This document shows positions 1-11,700 of a DNA stretch of 64,000 nt, in pieces. The position numbers were made by a program, and so were the translations under genes. The stretch lies in assembly GCF_021130785.1 (NCBI RefSeq), contig NW_025778020.1, forward strand, positions 44,921 through 108,920. Direction: 5' to 3'. This DNA is from Homalodisca vitripennis. Its lineage: Eukaryota > Arthropoda > Insecta > Hemiptera > Cicadellidae. Each line of letters begins with the position of its first letter. Positions within the stretch are counted from its first letter, which is position 1. The notes beneath the pieces were generated by a model. The model searched no databases and was not told where the DNA came from. It was given only the letters and a program-made list of their open reading frames with translations.

Positions 1-539
1 AGAAGAAACGTTGAAACTATTGTAATCGTACTAACTAAAACATGAAACTGTGACACATCAAATTAGGACTGTACACGGTCTGTTACAAAATATATGTCAA
101 TCAATGGTTGTATTTTATGCGACTTGTATGTATTTATATAATTAAATACTTACTTTACTATAAAAGAGATTAATTTTCTTCGATTAAAACATTTAAAACA
201 TTGCAGTTATAACAGTTCAAGTCTGTGACATTAATTATCAACATATGTACTATTTATAAGTTTACCTCTTTCTCTTAGAAATGTTGTCAACATAGTTAGC
301 GTAATTGGTTTTGAAACAAATACTTTAAACAAAATTATTAGGTAAGATTATTAACTATTAAAAGTAAATGCCACGTTTTAGCTTTGCACGTTTCAATTCA
401 AACCCTAACAGTTTTTCCAAAGGCTCAGTTGAGTGATTCTATAATCTTGAGTAGTGTTTTAAACTTTAAAATTAGCTATATTGAATTCACGTAAGAGTGA
501 CGAGAACTAAGGAAAATATATGGTAGTAGTTCACCTTGG
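1..539. other. AT-rich spacer, no gene seen
   Basis: AT-rich DNA with no open frame of note and no recognisable repeat. Nothing here supports a coding or RNA gene. Confidence 0.6.
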
Positions 540-800
540 CCAATTTATTAGTCGGCTCCCGAAAATCCAGCGAAGCTGAAGGGCTCGTAGACACACACAG
601 CACCGACGCAATCCAGTCACTCGCAAAGCTTCCTCACTAATCAATCCACCAGCTGTTTGTTATCAGTTCACCTGCCGCAGCGTGTCGTCCGGTCGTGCGG
701 TGAACAGTCCACCGGGAGATAAATGGTTACTCAATGGGCTATTCTTTTATGCAGAACAGGCAAGAGTGACGTACGGGCATTGGTATAATTGGTACAATGT
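540..800. promoter_or_regulatory. GC- and CpG-richer island, possible promoter or 5' UTR exon
   Basis: This stretch is clearly richer in G, C and CpG than its surroundings. On the + strand it holds an initiator-like TCAGTT near 664, followed about 27 nt later by GGTCG, which fits the downstream promoter element pattern RGWYV one base off the usual spacing. On the minus strand there are splice-donor-like sequences: AAG^GTGAAC near 530-535 and CAG^GTGAAC near 668-675. No start codon with an extended frame follows on either strand. Composition and motifs are seen in the sequence; promoter function is inference. Confidence 0.22.
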
Positions 801-2100
801 CGGCGCGCTACGACATTGATGAATTGAAATTTATATAATGTAGAGTGATCAGTTCTACATTATTTTATACCATAACTCACCAATAAACTGCACACGTCAC
901 AAGCTGTTGATTAAGGTGTTGCAAAAGTTATAAAAGTCTACATTCAGCAATTTTGTTCATACTATACATAAAACATCTTTATGAGAAAAAGGAATATGTA
1001 CTATAACAGTCTGAAATTCCTAAGATGTAAGTCTCCCGTTAAATGTATTACGCCATTGCGTGGTCAGAATTGTACAAATTTACAGTGTGACTAATAGTGA
1101 ATATGACACCACTTGTTGGGTAACAAACTTCGCTGAGGCTAAATTAAACAATTGCACTCAGTTCATTTTCAAGTTTATTCGTTCTGAAAATTTCTCGTTG
1201 CTATATCATGGGTATCCATGGTTGGTAAAAGGTTAAAACGTAGACCATCATCGAGTTCAATGGTGCCTATGTAAAATTGAATTTCATGCAAATCTTCAAA
1301 TCTGTAGTTATTGTAGAAAAACAGATATACAGAGAGCTAGAATTAAAGAATTCCAGTTCCTAGAGTGGAATTCTTTGCTAACGCTCAGCCAATTAATACA
1401 CATATTACGAATTTTACCTTCATATCGTCTTCGCCATATAAATTTAAATTTTAAAATAAAATTTGATTTCCATTTATTGAGAGGAAAATAAAAAGATAAT
1501 GAAAAAAAAAATTGAATCTGAAGACATACTTCAAATTTAAACGTTATTGCCTGAAAAATTTAATTTAAGATAATTAGGATATGAGTGATCCCTTTAATGT
1601 ATGTTCACAGTTGGTTTGATACTGACAAAAATTGATTACGTGATAAGTAGTTACATTTTGATAAACTTTAAATCAAATAATTTTTCATTGCACTAAAACC
1701 TAGACGCACTAAACAATAAACAGAACTTTAAAAGTGTATTAACTATCAATACCACACGCCTGCTATAATTTTAATGATAGGTAATTTTCTCTTTTCATGT
1801 TTTTGACTCTAAACTTGGGTAGTTACAGAACTCTTTTTATAAAAAGGAGTATTTATGTACTTGATAAAATCAATAAACTAGCGGATACCAACATGAAAAT
1901 TGTAGTTAATGTATGAAAGGCTTTGAATAATATCTTAGTGTTATCTATTGTGATGCTTAAATTCATGCCAATTTGATGCTTTAGAGCATATAATTTTTTT
2001 ATGACGCATCTAAGAGTAATCGATAGCGTATCTTGAGCTACAACATGTGTCACTGCCGAGTTTAAGAAGCTAGTAGGCGCTTTGCTGCAGTCGCATAAAC
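801..2100. other. AT-rich spacer with a dispersed-repeat motif
   Basis: No coding region is supported. Around 1377-1391 lies the sequence CTAACGCTCAGCCAA, which recurs near 17485 (one base different, opposite strand), near 17680 (opposite strand) and near 23890. It is therefore probably part of a dispersed repeat. Confidence 0.45.
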
Positions 2101-2286
2101 ATGGCCGCCTCTATTTTTTATTCTGCCAAATGTAAATTGAGGAGTGCTATTCGTTTGCTGCAAGCAGAAGGGAATATTGCAGCAGAAATCCACGGAATGT
2201 GTCGTGTTCACGAAGAAAACATTATAAGTAATGGCAATGTCCGTGAATTGCATAAACGTGCTGTATTGATGTTGTATGTTGCATAA
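2101..2286 (+). pseudogene. mariner-type transposase relic (N-terminal helix-turn-helix)
   Basis: The + frame from 2101 to about 2250 resembles the N-terminal DNA-binding helix-turn-helix of mariner-type (SETMAR-like) transposases. Recognisable pieces, in family order, are AIRLLQAEG, then AAEIHGMCRV, then ISNGNVRE. In an intact protein this domain is followed by a second DNA-binding part and a DDD catalytic core, giving about 340 residues. Here the likeness stops after some 50 residues, the frame ends at 2286, and no catalytic core or terminal inverted repeats were found nearby. It is a short dead fragment. The family call rests on motif recall, not a database search. Confidence 0.6.
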
Positions 2287-2470
2287 ATTTGACGGGAGAA
2301 TCAATAGATGCAGCCATGGTTATGGGACTGCAGCTCAGCGCACTTGCTAGTGTCAAATGTAGTGGGAAGATGCGCGATCGAATACTGCGCTCACCTGCCA
2401 CTTGTCTGGCCGTTTTCGCGTGAGATCGGAGGTTGAATAAGACAGCCCTTATAAATAGGTAAGTCATCCG
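2287..2470 (+). other. GC-richer patch ending in a splice-donor-like site
   Basis: Immediately after the mariner-type relic the base composition is more balanced than in the flanks. The patch ends in AATAG^GTAAGT near 2456-2462, a good match to the eukaryotic 5' splice-site consensus. It may be more of the dead transposon or a non-coding exon; nothing decides between them. Confidence 0.15.
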
Positions 2471-2533
2471 GATTTTGATGTATAATTAAATGTGTATTGA
2501 TTGCAAGACATAATAATTATGTTACTGCAATAA

Positions 2534-2689
2534 ATGTCTATTTCTATGATCGATTCCATCCTAAAAGACGTTTTAACCCGAAAGTTAAGAAATATAAACC
2601 ATTTTGAAAGGAACCCTAAAGTTTCAAGTAATAGGGAGATCCACCATAATGGAACAGAAGCCAGTTTACAAGAAATTACACGATTTAAG
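2534..2689 (+). CDS. candidate coding exon, function unknown
   Basis: An ATG at 2534 opens a frame that stays open to 2689, where it meets AAG^GTAGGA, a good splice-donor sequence, exactly at a codon boundary. The 52 residues are hydrophilic and mixed (the C-terminal part includes NREIHHNGTEASLQEITRFK), unlike random AT-rich translation. The start MSISMIDSIL loosely resembles an eh1-type repressor motif, but I do not rely on it. No homologue is recognised and no partner exon was found. Chance occurrence is quite possible. Confidence 0.18.
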
Positions 2690-2749
2690 GTAGGAGATGT
2701 AGGAAATGTTTGTTTAACAATCGTTATTTCCTTTATTTAACTACACGCT

Positions 2750-4925
2750 ATTAAAAAAACCATATCCTTATCTTTAAAAGTTGTAATTGTGGCTCTGTTA
2801 AGAAGACACTAAAGTCTACATAAAACAACTACGATTCCTCATGGAATGATAGAATTTTATAAAAATTGAGAAAACGTATCTAAGATCTCTGATAAAAATG
2901 TCGTTGGACAATAAAAAAACACATCATTCTAACTGGAATCTATTTGAACTTAAATACTTAACCATTATTGCTGGGTATTCTTTCAGCCTGTTTGTGTCAG
3001 ATGTCTCGAGGGAGTTATTTGAAACAGTGTTCCGTAATGGTTTTGTTATAGTTCCAGTAATGTTACTGTACTGATATGCAGGATACTAAACATACTACTC
3101 GTATATTAGCCGCCCCAGACAGCCACTCCTATTGGTGGTACATTTAACACACAAAGCGCCCGAATAAAATGAAATTAAAATTAAAATTTACATTAGTAAT
3201 CTAACAATTATCGTCTTGAAACTTAGAGACGCTTAATTTCAATGAAATGCGTAACGCTGAATAAGGAGTTTAATACTGCCTCCAGAACTGTGGAACTGAA
3301 ACATCTTTTCTAAAATGAAATGGTATTTATTCATACTTCTCCGACGGCTGTTTTTAAATTGGCAGTAGTAGTATTAAAAAAATACTAAGGCATTGTATTA
3401 TAATATTTCAACAGTTTAAAATACAGTGTAACTATTTACACATGGAAAATTTTACGCTTCGAAAACTTTTACTCGTATTATTCGTTAATAATCGTCCTAT
3501 CAAATTGGTTTTACAAATAAAATAAAATCACATAGTCCCCATGAATGATAAAATTTGGCAAATAATTCACAAACTCATCGCAGATAATGAGGTATTGTTT
3601 GTTGAATACGATGAAAAAACTCATTACATTTCTTTTAGCTTGTCCATACACAAAACACACATGCAGACAAGAAGACAAGCCATCCTCTTAGTCCTGGAAG
3701 TTGCTACAAGTGCAATGCTCACTTACCTTATGGAAATTTCCTAAACATGCGCAGTGCTATATTGTGTGCGTATTAGAAGAATATATCATAGTAACTGTAA
3801 CTGCGAGGTCATAGCAATGACAAACTAGTCCCTGAACACTAATAACATGAGCATTTTATAGCACAGTTCCCAGTGGTGTAGAAGCATTTGTCAAACACAG
3901 TTTTACAAAACTCTTTTTTACCTGGCCTGTGTGTTTGTCTGAATGAAAATATTTTTATGAAACTTACAAAATTCAAGAATATTTTACATTTTAACGTTTA
4001 AAAACGTTTATGTCCAATACATTGTAGGTTGTTAATTGGTTTAATATGAAATTCTTAGTGAAAAGTAGAACGAAGCAATTTCAATATTTTTGTAAGCGTT
4101 ATCACATAAATTATTTGTGACGGATAATTATTTATATAATTTTCAGTTGGTGCTCACCATCAGTAAAACACACTTAATTTCATAGAATTGAAGAAAATGT
4201 ATCGTTTAAAATATACTTGTATATTATATTCGATAGTATATTATTAATTTCTTACATTTCTTACGTATTTTTTATGGTTAAAAAGATTTTAGTTAAAATA
4301 ACACTGTAATATTAAGAAACCTTATATTTTAATTATACTAGTCAAAACCAAACAAAAAAGAATATACAGGATGACAGCCCTAAGGAGTTGCATGGTGCGT
4401 CACTCATTGCGTTCATAATTTTAGTGACAAAATAGCAGAAAGCTTACATAATATAAAAAAATATCGAGTAATATTTACAATATAGCTATAGTAAGTTAAA
4501 TATTAGTTTAAGCATCGAAGTTCATAGAATAATTAAGCAATAAAAGTTCAACAAATGAATGCAATAAAGGTACTCTTTATATCTGACGGAATTAATTACC
4601 CTTTAATCTTCACTTGAGGCAGAAAAGCAAAGTGTTGTGGTTGATATGGATTGTTCATGAGCTATACTTCAAACTTCATTCACGTTATTGAATTCGATAT
4701 ACCTTAATGGTAGTAGTATTTAATAATGTAATGTTAAATAGTTAATGTTGCATAATATTTGGCACGTGCAATTAATTCTTTGTTTGAATTTCATTATTAA
4801 CACCATCTGATTTAAAAACTATAAAACGGATGAGGACAGTTACCTTCGTTTTATGGTACAAAAATAATTCATCCAACGGAAAGAGGGAGAGGCACTTCAA
4901 ACTTGTTTAGCCCCTGGGGTTGTAG
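2750..4925. other. AT-rich spacer, nothing recognised
   Basis: AT-rich sequence with frequent stops in every frame. The one frame of about 200 bases (3541-3744) has no family likeness and no splice context, so it is not called as a gene. Confidence 0.55.
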
Positions 4926-5190
4926 CAGGGTCCATGAAAGAACGGCCCACTTACAAAACCTCTCTCTGGTTACTAACAACAGCCATTGGCATTGAGGTAG
5001 GATGCAAGTTTGCAGGGTCCATGGAAGAACGGCCCACTTACAAAACCTCTCTCTGGTTACTAACAACAGCCATTGGCATTGAGGTAGGATGCAAGTTTGC
5101 AGGGTCCATGGAAGAAGAACGGCCCACTTACAAAACCTCTCTCTGGTTACTAACAACAGCCATTGGCATTGAGGTAGGATGCAAGTTTGG
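4926..5190. repeat. minisatellite, 87/90-bp unit x3
   Basis: Three nearly perfect head-to-tail copies. The anchor AACGGCCCAC occurs at 4941, 5028 and 5118, so the spacings are 87 and 90 bp; the third interval gains a GAA triplet. Both spacings are multiples of three, so open frames run through on both strands, but those frames only reflect the repeat. Confidence 0.95.
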
Positions 5191-5695
5191 AGGGAAGTCC
5201 ATCTATCTATCGTACACGAAACAAAGTTCAGAGCGACACACTTCGGCAACCGCATTCAGAAAAAGCATCGGGACCCAATACAGCAGTGCTACAGCCAACG
5301 GGAAATAAAAGTGTTCAATAATCACGCTCCTTGATGGAAAACAAACAATGCCGCTTCTGCAACTTCATAACGAGGCGAGTTTTAAGACAAAATTGTTATT
5401 GTTGTATATACAAGCGGGTACAGGAAGGATATCGAGACCCAGAGGAATCGAGCGACCGCTACCGGACCATATCATCGTACGATAGTTCCAAGGTTCATTG
5501 AGCTAGCTCTGGAATAGCTAGAAATATTTGACAACATGGAATCTTATTATTGGTACTCAAACGAAAGCCTTCTCTAACTGAACATTATTGTAAATATTGA
5601 ACACCCCCCCCCCTTGAACTTATGTAGGAGTACAACAAATACAAACCGAACACACTCACGAACTACTTAAAACAAAACACAAAAAAGGGGACTGT
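5191..5695. other. unique spacer between two tandem arrays
   Basis: Mixed-composition sequence with a run of ten C near 5604. No gene is recognised. Confidence 0.5.
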
Positions 5696-5780
5696 AAATT
5701 AGCTTAGTTGAGGAGGCTTAGGACCGCGGCTGGCCGACTACTCCTACTCATGAGACTGTTGTGGGCTCTAGTCCCTGGTC
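5696..5780 (+). other. tRNA-like SINE head (A box and B box)
   Basis: TAGCTTAGTTGA near 5699 matches the RNA polymerase III A-box pattern TRGCNNAGYNGG except at the last base. GGCTCTAGTCC near 5765 matches the B-box GGTTCGANTCC at 9 of 11 positions. It is followed by CTGGTCGG, as in the 3' part of a tRNA T-arm. Spacing between the boxes is about 65 nt, within the range of tRNA genes with long variable arms. This fits the promoter head of a tRNA-derived SINE. The next array multiplies its B-box part. Not a functional tRNA: no acceptor stem or cloverleaf could be drawn. Confidence 0.4.
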
Positions 5781-6222
5781 GGAGGGGTGTGCGGCTCTGA
5801 GTGTATCGCTGCGACACATGAGACTGTTGTGGGCTCTAGTCCCTGGTCGGAGGGGTGTGCGGCTCTGAGTGTATCGCTGCGACACATGAGACTGTTGTGG
5901 GCTCTAGTCCCTGGTCGGAGGGGTGTGCGGCTCTGAGTGTATCGCTGCGACACATGAGACTGTTGTGGGCTCTAGTCCCTGGTCGGAGGGGTGTGCGGCT
6001 CTGAGTGTATCGCTGCGACACACGAGACTGTTGTGGGCTCTAGTCCCTGGTCGGAGGGGTGTGCGGCTCTGAGTGTATCGCTGCGACACATGAGACTGTT
6101 GTGGGCTCTAGTCCCTGGTCGGAGGGGTGTGCGGCTCTGAGTGTATCGCTGCGACACATGAGACTGTTGTGGGCTCTAGTCCCTGGTCGGAGGGGTGTGC
6201 GGCTCTGAGTGTATAGCTGCGT
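5749..6222. repeat. 68-bp tandem repeat x7, each with a B-box-like core
   Basis: Seven almost identical 68-bp units start at 5749, 5817, 5885, 5953, 6021, 6089 and 6157. They differ by single substitutions, for example CACATGAG versus CACACGAG at 6021. Every unit carries GGCTCTAGTCCCTGGTCGG, the B-box-like part of the tRNA-like head just upstream. The overlapping 61-residue minus-strand frames are translations of the repeat and not genes. Confidence 0.95.
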
Positions 6223-7620
6223 TGGGGTGAGTTGGTGTGCTTTCGCGTCACGGTCCGCCTTATCAATCTTGAGGCGTCAGAGGGAGTTTGTAACCAAGAA
6301 AGGGTTACAGTAGAATCCCACCACAAGGACGTACAGTCAATGGTAAAATGTTTACCTTATTGTTAAGCGCAAACGGTATTTAAGGCAAGGTCTTGCCCAA
6401 CGAATCGATGATAGACATCTCTTGATAGACGAAGTCATCACGTCTATAGAAGCAGGAAAAAAGAAAAGATCGCCTGAAAAAGACAAACGATAGACCTATG
6501 TAATCTAAAATTCATAAAACCACATTTTTGAAGCACCGCCATAATAAACAACTAACGCAATAAAACTAAATTGATATGAACAAATCGATTTATTTCAATA
6601 AACCTATTAAACACTCAAAACTCTTCCAAAACATTATTAAAAGCTCAATGGTTTGCACTTTAAAACGCTTTTACGACATATGCAATAAGTAATAATAATA
6701 ATCTGATTAGTTCTGTCACAAAAACACATCCTTTATCAAGGCAAATGGAAATTTATCAAGCCAAATGGAAATTAAATGCAGTAAAGGGCTTTTTGACAGA
6801 TTAAAGATACTTTTTCTTTCTCTTTTCGATTTATTATGCCTTGTTTTATGAAACCACTCCAAAAACGTCATTTAGAATAAAAAAATTACAAAATGATGGT
6901 TATTAGTATCTGGCAAACAATGCAGTTTTATCAATAATGTTGTACACAAGGTTAACTGACAGGAGGCTTATTAGAAATTCAAATTTATAAATCAATTCTT
7001 ATCTATGCTGCTTCTGCAAATATTAATTCTATACGTCTTTCATCTACCTTACTACATTTACTTAACTAAATATACTACAATTAGAAACTAAAAAAAGAAT
7101 ATTTATGAAATTATTGCATTTAGCGCCATCCATTTGATCTAAATTTCAATCATTTCTACTCATTATGTTTATTTAACAGGATTGCAGTTTTTGAAATTAT
7201 TCCTGACTTCAGATATATTTTAATATTAGGTACAAGCAAACAATAATACACATTCTCAACTCCCTCATGAATTGCTTTAGGAAAATTAGTAAAGTTATAA
7301 GAGAAACTGAGTGTTAAACTGCTAAGAACGGGCAGTGCTAAACTGAATTGTGGGCAGCATAAATTACCAATTCACACGGATTATAACAGTAAAAAGTTGA
7401 AACGGTTAAAATGTTATTGCAATACTGTACACAAGTATTTCTGTTGCATAACTAATCTATATTTGCTACTAATGTTAAATGCTAGGTTTAATATTAATGT
7501 TATTTAATACGAATTGTATTTATTTTTATAGTTTAAATAATCAAACATAATTTACATGAGGAAGAAAATTGACCAAAAACAATAAGAATCCACTACTCTA
7601 GGCTACACCAACCTTTGCTT
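6223..7620. other. AT-rich spacer, nothing recognised
   Basis: AT-rich sequence with no family-like open frame. A 15-base direct duplication (AAATGGAAATTAA-like) near 6743-6775 is the only local structure noticed. Confidence 0.5.
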
Positions 7621-8296
7621 GAACTAATACATCATCGTTACATCAAACTTCAGCCGTTCATAAAGAGCTAATAGTAAATCTCACAATATTGGTTGCTCGG
7701 GGTCTGTAATCAATGTATTGAAACACCAGTGTGTATCCCCTGTTTCAAACAAGGAACTAATACATCATCGTTACATCAAACTTCAGCCGTTCATAAAGAG
7801 CCAATAGTAAATCTCACAATATTGATTGCTCGGGGTCTGTAATCGATGTATTGAAAACACCAGTGCGTATCCCCTGTTTCAAACAAGGAACTAATACATC
7901 ATCGTTACATCAAACTTCAGCCGTTCATAAAGAGCCAATAGTAAATCTCACAATATTGATTGCTCGGGGTCTGTAATCGATGTATTGAAAACACCAGTGC
8001 GTATCCCCTGTTTCAAACAAGGAACTAATACATCATCGTTACATCAAACTTCAGCCGTTCATGAAGAGCCAATAGTAAATCTCACAATATTGATTGCTCG
8101 GGGTCTGTAATCGATGTATTGAAACACCAGTGCGTATCCCCTGTTTCAAACAAGGAACTAATACATCATCGTTACATCAAACTTCAGCCGTTCATAAAGA
8201 GCCAATAGTAAATCTCACAATATTGATTGCTCGGGGTCTGTAATCGATGTATTGAAACACCAGTGCGTATCCCCTGTTTCAAACAGGAACTAATTC
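7621..8296. repeat. 134-bp tandem repeat x5
   Basis: The anchor GAACTAATACATC recurs at 7621, 7754, 7888, 8022 and 8155, giving a period of 133-134 bp. The copies are about 98% alike by eye. The array ends with a partial GGAACTAAT near 8287-8296 before unique sequence. Confidence 0.95.
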
Positions 8297-9559
8297 CGAC
8301 GTGAATGGTGTTTTCTGGTTCTTTCTCTTTAGTAAGAAGTTTCAAAAAAATGCAGTGAAGTCTAACATTACAAATGTGTACCCATAAGGACTTTAATGAT
8401 GTCGATAGCACAAATATCACCTTAGAGATAATTGGTAAATTCAATATTCTGCCTTTTACTGTGTAATAGAATTTTATTGATTTTCTATTAAAGAAGATAT
8501 TTTTGAGTAGCATTTTTTTATTTTTAACTTTATGAGAAATTTAAAATCTGTAAAAAAAATTATTCCGTGTTATTATACTCTTATTATTTGAGCTCTTTAT
8601 TAAAGATACTAAGATATCTAATATATTAAACAAAGAGCTTTGCACATATAAGAATTTATATCATTATATAACATTATTTACAAATATAACATAGTTTAAT
8701 TGCAGATAGATTAAGTATTCAAATAATAGTAATTGGGAACAGGAAAAGTATAAGGAAAGAAAATTATCCCTAAATCCATTGCAACGCGACTATTTCATAT
8801 TTGATAAAATCAGAGCAGTAACTGCAGACAAATAATATAAATGATGCGTTAGAACCAACCATAATAATCGTTGTACATAAACAGTTTCTTCTGTACAACA
8901 CGTGAAGAATCTTGTTCCAGGAATTGTAAATGAGTTCTTGTCAGGGTCATATTAAGGAAGTAGGCCTAAATACAATAATCCTAACAATACTTAGGTACTA
9001 GACAGAGCGTATCATTTTATGTTGTTAACTTCTGGATATATAATATGATGAAATTATTGATAAACTTAGAAAACCATATCCATCAAAGTTGTCATTGTTA
9101 CTAAAATTTACAGGAAACATGAGACCAATGGTCCAAACCTTTAAATTGCACCTTAACTCAAGCCATTACAAAGTTATTACGTAGAACGAATATTTAGTCA
9201 TTTAATTGTTACTATCCAGATTTGGACTGATTTACACTATTGTGCCACATGTTTTACTAAACAAACTTATAATTTGGCACATAGAGGTTTAATTAATTTA
9301 TTAATGATTAATAAGTGCCTTATTGGAATAGGAAGATATTTCATGAAAAAGTTAATTTACTCATTATAAAATCTCATATAACTATTTATTTAATTTTAGT
9401 GTTCATCGCTATAATTTTTCAGTACTTAACAGGTTGTAATACTTTTAATAAGTTATCATACCGTGTCTTTGAACCCAATTTTCTGTTTTGGTTAGTTTTG
9501 TTTGTTCAAGTTTATGTGACTGTACTCATGGCGCCGCGGTGGGCATTACTGTATATTAC
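8297..9559. other. AT-rich spacer, nothing recognised
   Basis: No gene, RNA or repeat family recognised. The open frames here are short, AT-rich and without family likeness. Confidence 0.5.
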
Positions 9560-10110
9560 TTAACACATTTACTGCTGGCGGCACTTATGAGTGCCCGCAC
9601 TGGAAGCCTATACAGTGTTGTTGGGCCTCAAAAGTGCCGCGCGTCCTAACTAAACTGGGATTGTCAGTATCGGTTAGACAATCAGTTGAGTCGGTTGTAG
9701 TATTGTGTGCGTGTTTAGAACATCTGTGGAGACTGTGGACGGTCTGGTTCGCACGGTGCGGCACGGCACTCATGAGTGCCATATTGCACAATATTGTTGT
9801 GTTGTGTTCGCGTGGTTGTGGACGTACTGTGGTGTTATTACCTACGTTTAGTGATAAGTGACTATATAATGGCAGCAAACGGCCCTTCTCCATCTCCGCA
9901 GTGCCAACACATGGTGAAAGGTGCACGGGACTCATGAGTGCCATATTGCACAATATTGTTGTGTTGTGTTCGCGTGGTTGTGGACGTACTGTGGTGTTAT
10001 TACCTACGTTTAGTGATAAGCGACTATATAATGGCAGCAAACGGCCCTTCTACATCTCCGCAGTGCCAACACATGGTGAAAGGTGCACGGTGCTCCGGAG
10101 TGCCCCCATT
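9560..10110. repeat. 162-bp tandem repeat with a palindrome per unit; possible piggyBac-like end
   Basis: Two good 162-bp copies run from about 9768 to 10092 and share long identical stretches. A 16-bp palindrome heads each unit: GGCACTTATGAGTGCC (9580, imperfect), GGCACTCATGAGTGCC (9766, perfect), GGGACTCATGAGTGCC (9928) and GGTGCTCCGGAGTGCC (10090). Spacings are about 184, 163 and 162 bp. The block starts beside TTAA (9560-9563), followed by CACATTTACTGCTGGCGG, which resembles the ends of piggyBac-like elements; no matching opposite end was found. The repeats are seen directly; the transposon link is inference. Confidence 0.7.
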
Positions 10111-11264
10111 TTGAACTGCCCCAAAAGTCAAAATAAAACATAGGAAGATACTTTTATCCATCGCAGAGGTATAATTACAGCATAAAGGTAAGATTTATTT
10201 TATAACAAATTTTCAACACGGGTATGATGTAAAATGATTTTTTACAGATAGTGGTGAATATGTTAACGCCCATGAGAGTAGGCCCGGTCAGTCCATTACT
10301 GGGCTTCTATGCACGGGTTACTAACAAGTAACAATAAATTAGATTTAAACGGAACTATAGTATTTTATGCTATAATTATTAAACATTATTAAGGCAAGTT
10401 TCATGCTTCAGAAACAATGTAGCATAACATGTCGTGTCTATACAATATCAAGGAGTACGCAATACCACGAGTCGCGTAAACAGGCTTTGCTGAGTTTGTT
10501 TATAAATTTATTATTTATATTTATAAATTTATATTCATTATTCTGCACTTTTCTCATTGCATTCGAGGTTAGTCTTTGGATCAATGTAGAATGTAGCCTA
10601 TTAGGACTCATTTGCCCTTGTATAAATAAAGTTTCCTGAAAATTTCAAGTTTATATACTTCCTTTCTAAGACAGTTATACATACAGAGAGAAATGAAAAC
10701 TTTCCAGCGCCTCGAGTGATAACCAATTGTACCCAATCCTAGGCGGTGAATTTATGATAGCCACCAAAATTCAATACTTTCTAAGTAAGCCCCAATTTTA
10801 TTTTACGGGAATATACTAAAAAGTGATTAGTAGTGTGAAACGTACTATTAATATTTTTTTATTCCATATATTATACATATACATTATTTATTCATGCACC
10901 AAATTCACTAGAACTCAATCCTTCATAGGTCCTAATAATATGACAATAATCTTGGTTCTTACGCTGGTAGTCCAGTAGTTGAGAGCCAAGTTCCATTGTA
11001 TAAGGACACAACCATTTCTATTGTGAAATCGCTAGTGAAACTAATTGATTGGCAGATAGTTTTTGTGAACGTTGAAAAGTTTTAAACATGATTTTAAAAC
11101 GATTAAAAGCATGAAATGATAATTGTATTCACATATTATACTTTTCTCGACTTCACACACGTAAATCCAACGTGAAACACGCAAATAAATGTTGAACCTG
11201 CGGCAAAAATCAAATACAGACCAACTAATAAGTCAAATTTGTAGCCTCTATATCTAGTTGTAAA
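10111..11264. other. AT-rich spacer, nothing recognised
   Basis: AT-rich, with no coding or RNA feature supported. The 78-residue frame at 10403-10639 is a leucine/isoleucine-rich translation of AT-rich DNA. Confidence 0.5.
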
Positions 11265-11425
11265 TCGTGATAAAACTGTAACTGTAACTGTGTCTGTTGT
11301 GTCGTGATAAAACTGTAACTGTAACTGTGTCTGTTGTGTCGTGATAAAACTGTAACTGTAACTGTGTCTGTTGTGTCGTGATAAAACTGTAACGGTAACT
11401 GTGTCTGTTGTGTCGTGGTAACTGT
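11265..11425. repeat. 37-bp tandem repeat, about 4.3 copies
   Basis: Units start at 11265, 11302, 11339 and 11376, and a decayed fifth begins near 11412. Each has internal CTGTAA hexamer repetition (CTGTAACTGTAACTGTGTCTG). Confidence 0.95.
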
Positions 11426-11599
11426 TAGTTATGTCTGATGGAAGCGTGTCAAGGTTAAATATGTAATATTAGAATAATTATTGTTTCATATTTTTGACCC
11501 TTTTGATACTCTTCTGTTTCAACCTCTGACAAATCTATCACTGCCGATGATCGATTTCTTTCTTAAGAGACATTTAGCGATCACGTATAACTAAAGCCA

Positions 11600-11700
11600 G
11601 GTATAGCACTCATATAACGCGTGATTACTTACGTGTCACTATTCGTATTACGACCAATTACGTGACGTCACCATAGAAATTTCATATTACACACCGGGAG
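11600..11700. promoter_or_regulatory. CRE-type palindrome with CCAAT, possible regulatory cluster
   Basis: TGACGTCA (11663-11670) is a perfect cAMP-response-element palindrome. It lies about 10 bp from CCAAT (near 11654) and near ACGTGTCA and ACGCGT sequences, in a locally CpG-richer patch. The motif match is visible; regulatory function is not shown. Confidence 0.2.

Noticed and set aside
4869..5308. Open frames of 124-128 residues on both strands
   Set aside because: The unit length is a multiple of three, so frames stay open by repetition; no family likeness.
5768..6326. Overlapping 61-72 residue minus-strand frames
   Set aside because: Each is the same 68-bp repeat read through; no independent coding evidence.
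9585..10143. 151-residue minus frame and overlapping plus frames
   Set aside because: They read the 162-bp tandem repeat; both strands are open, which is typical of repeats.
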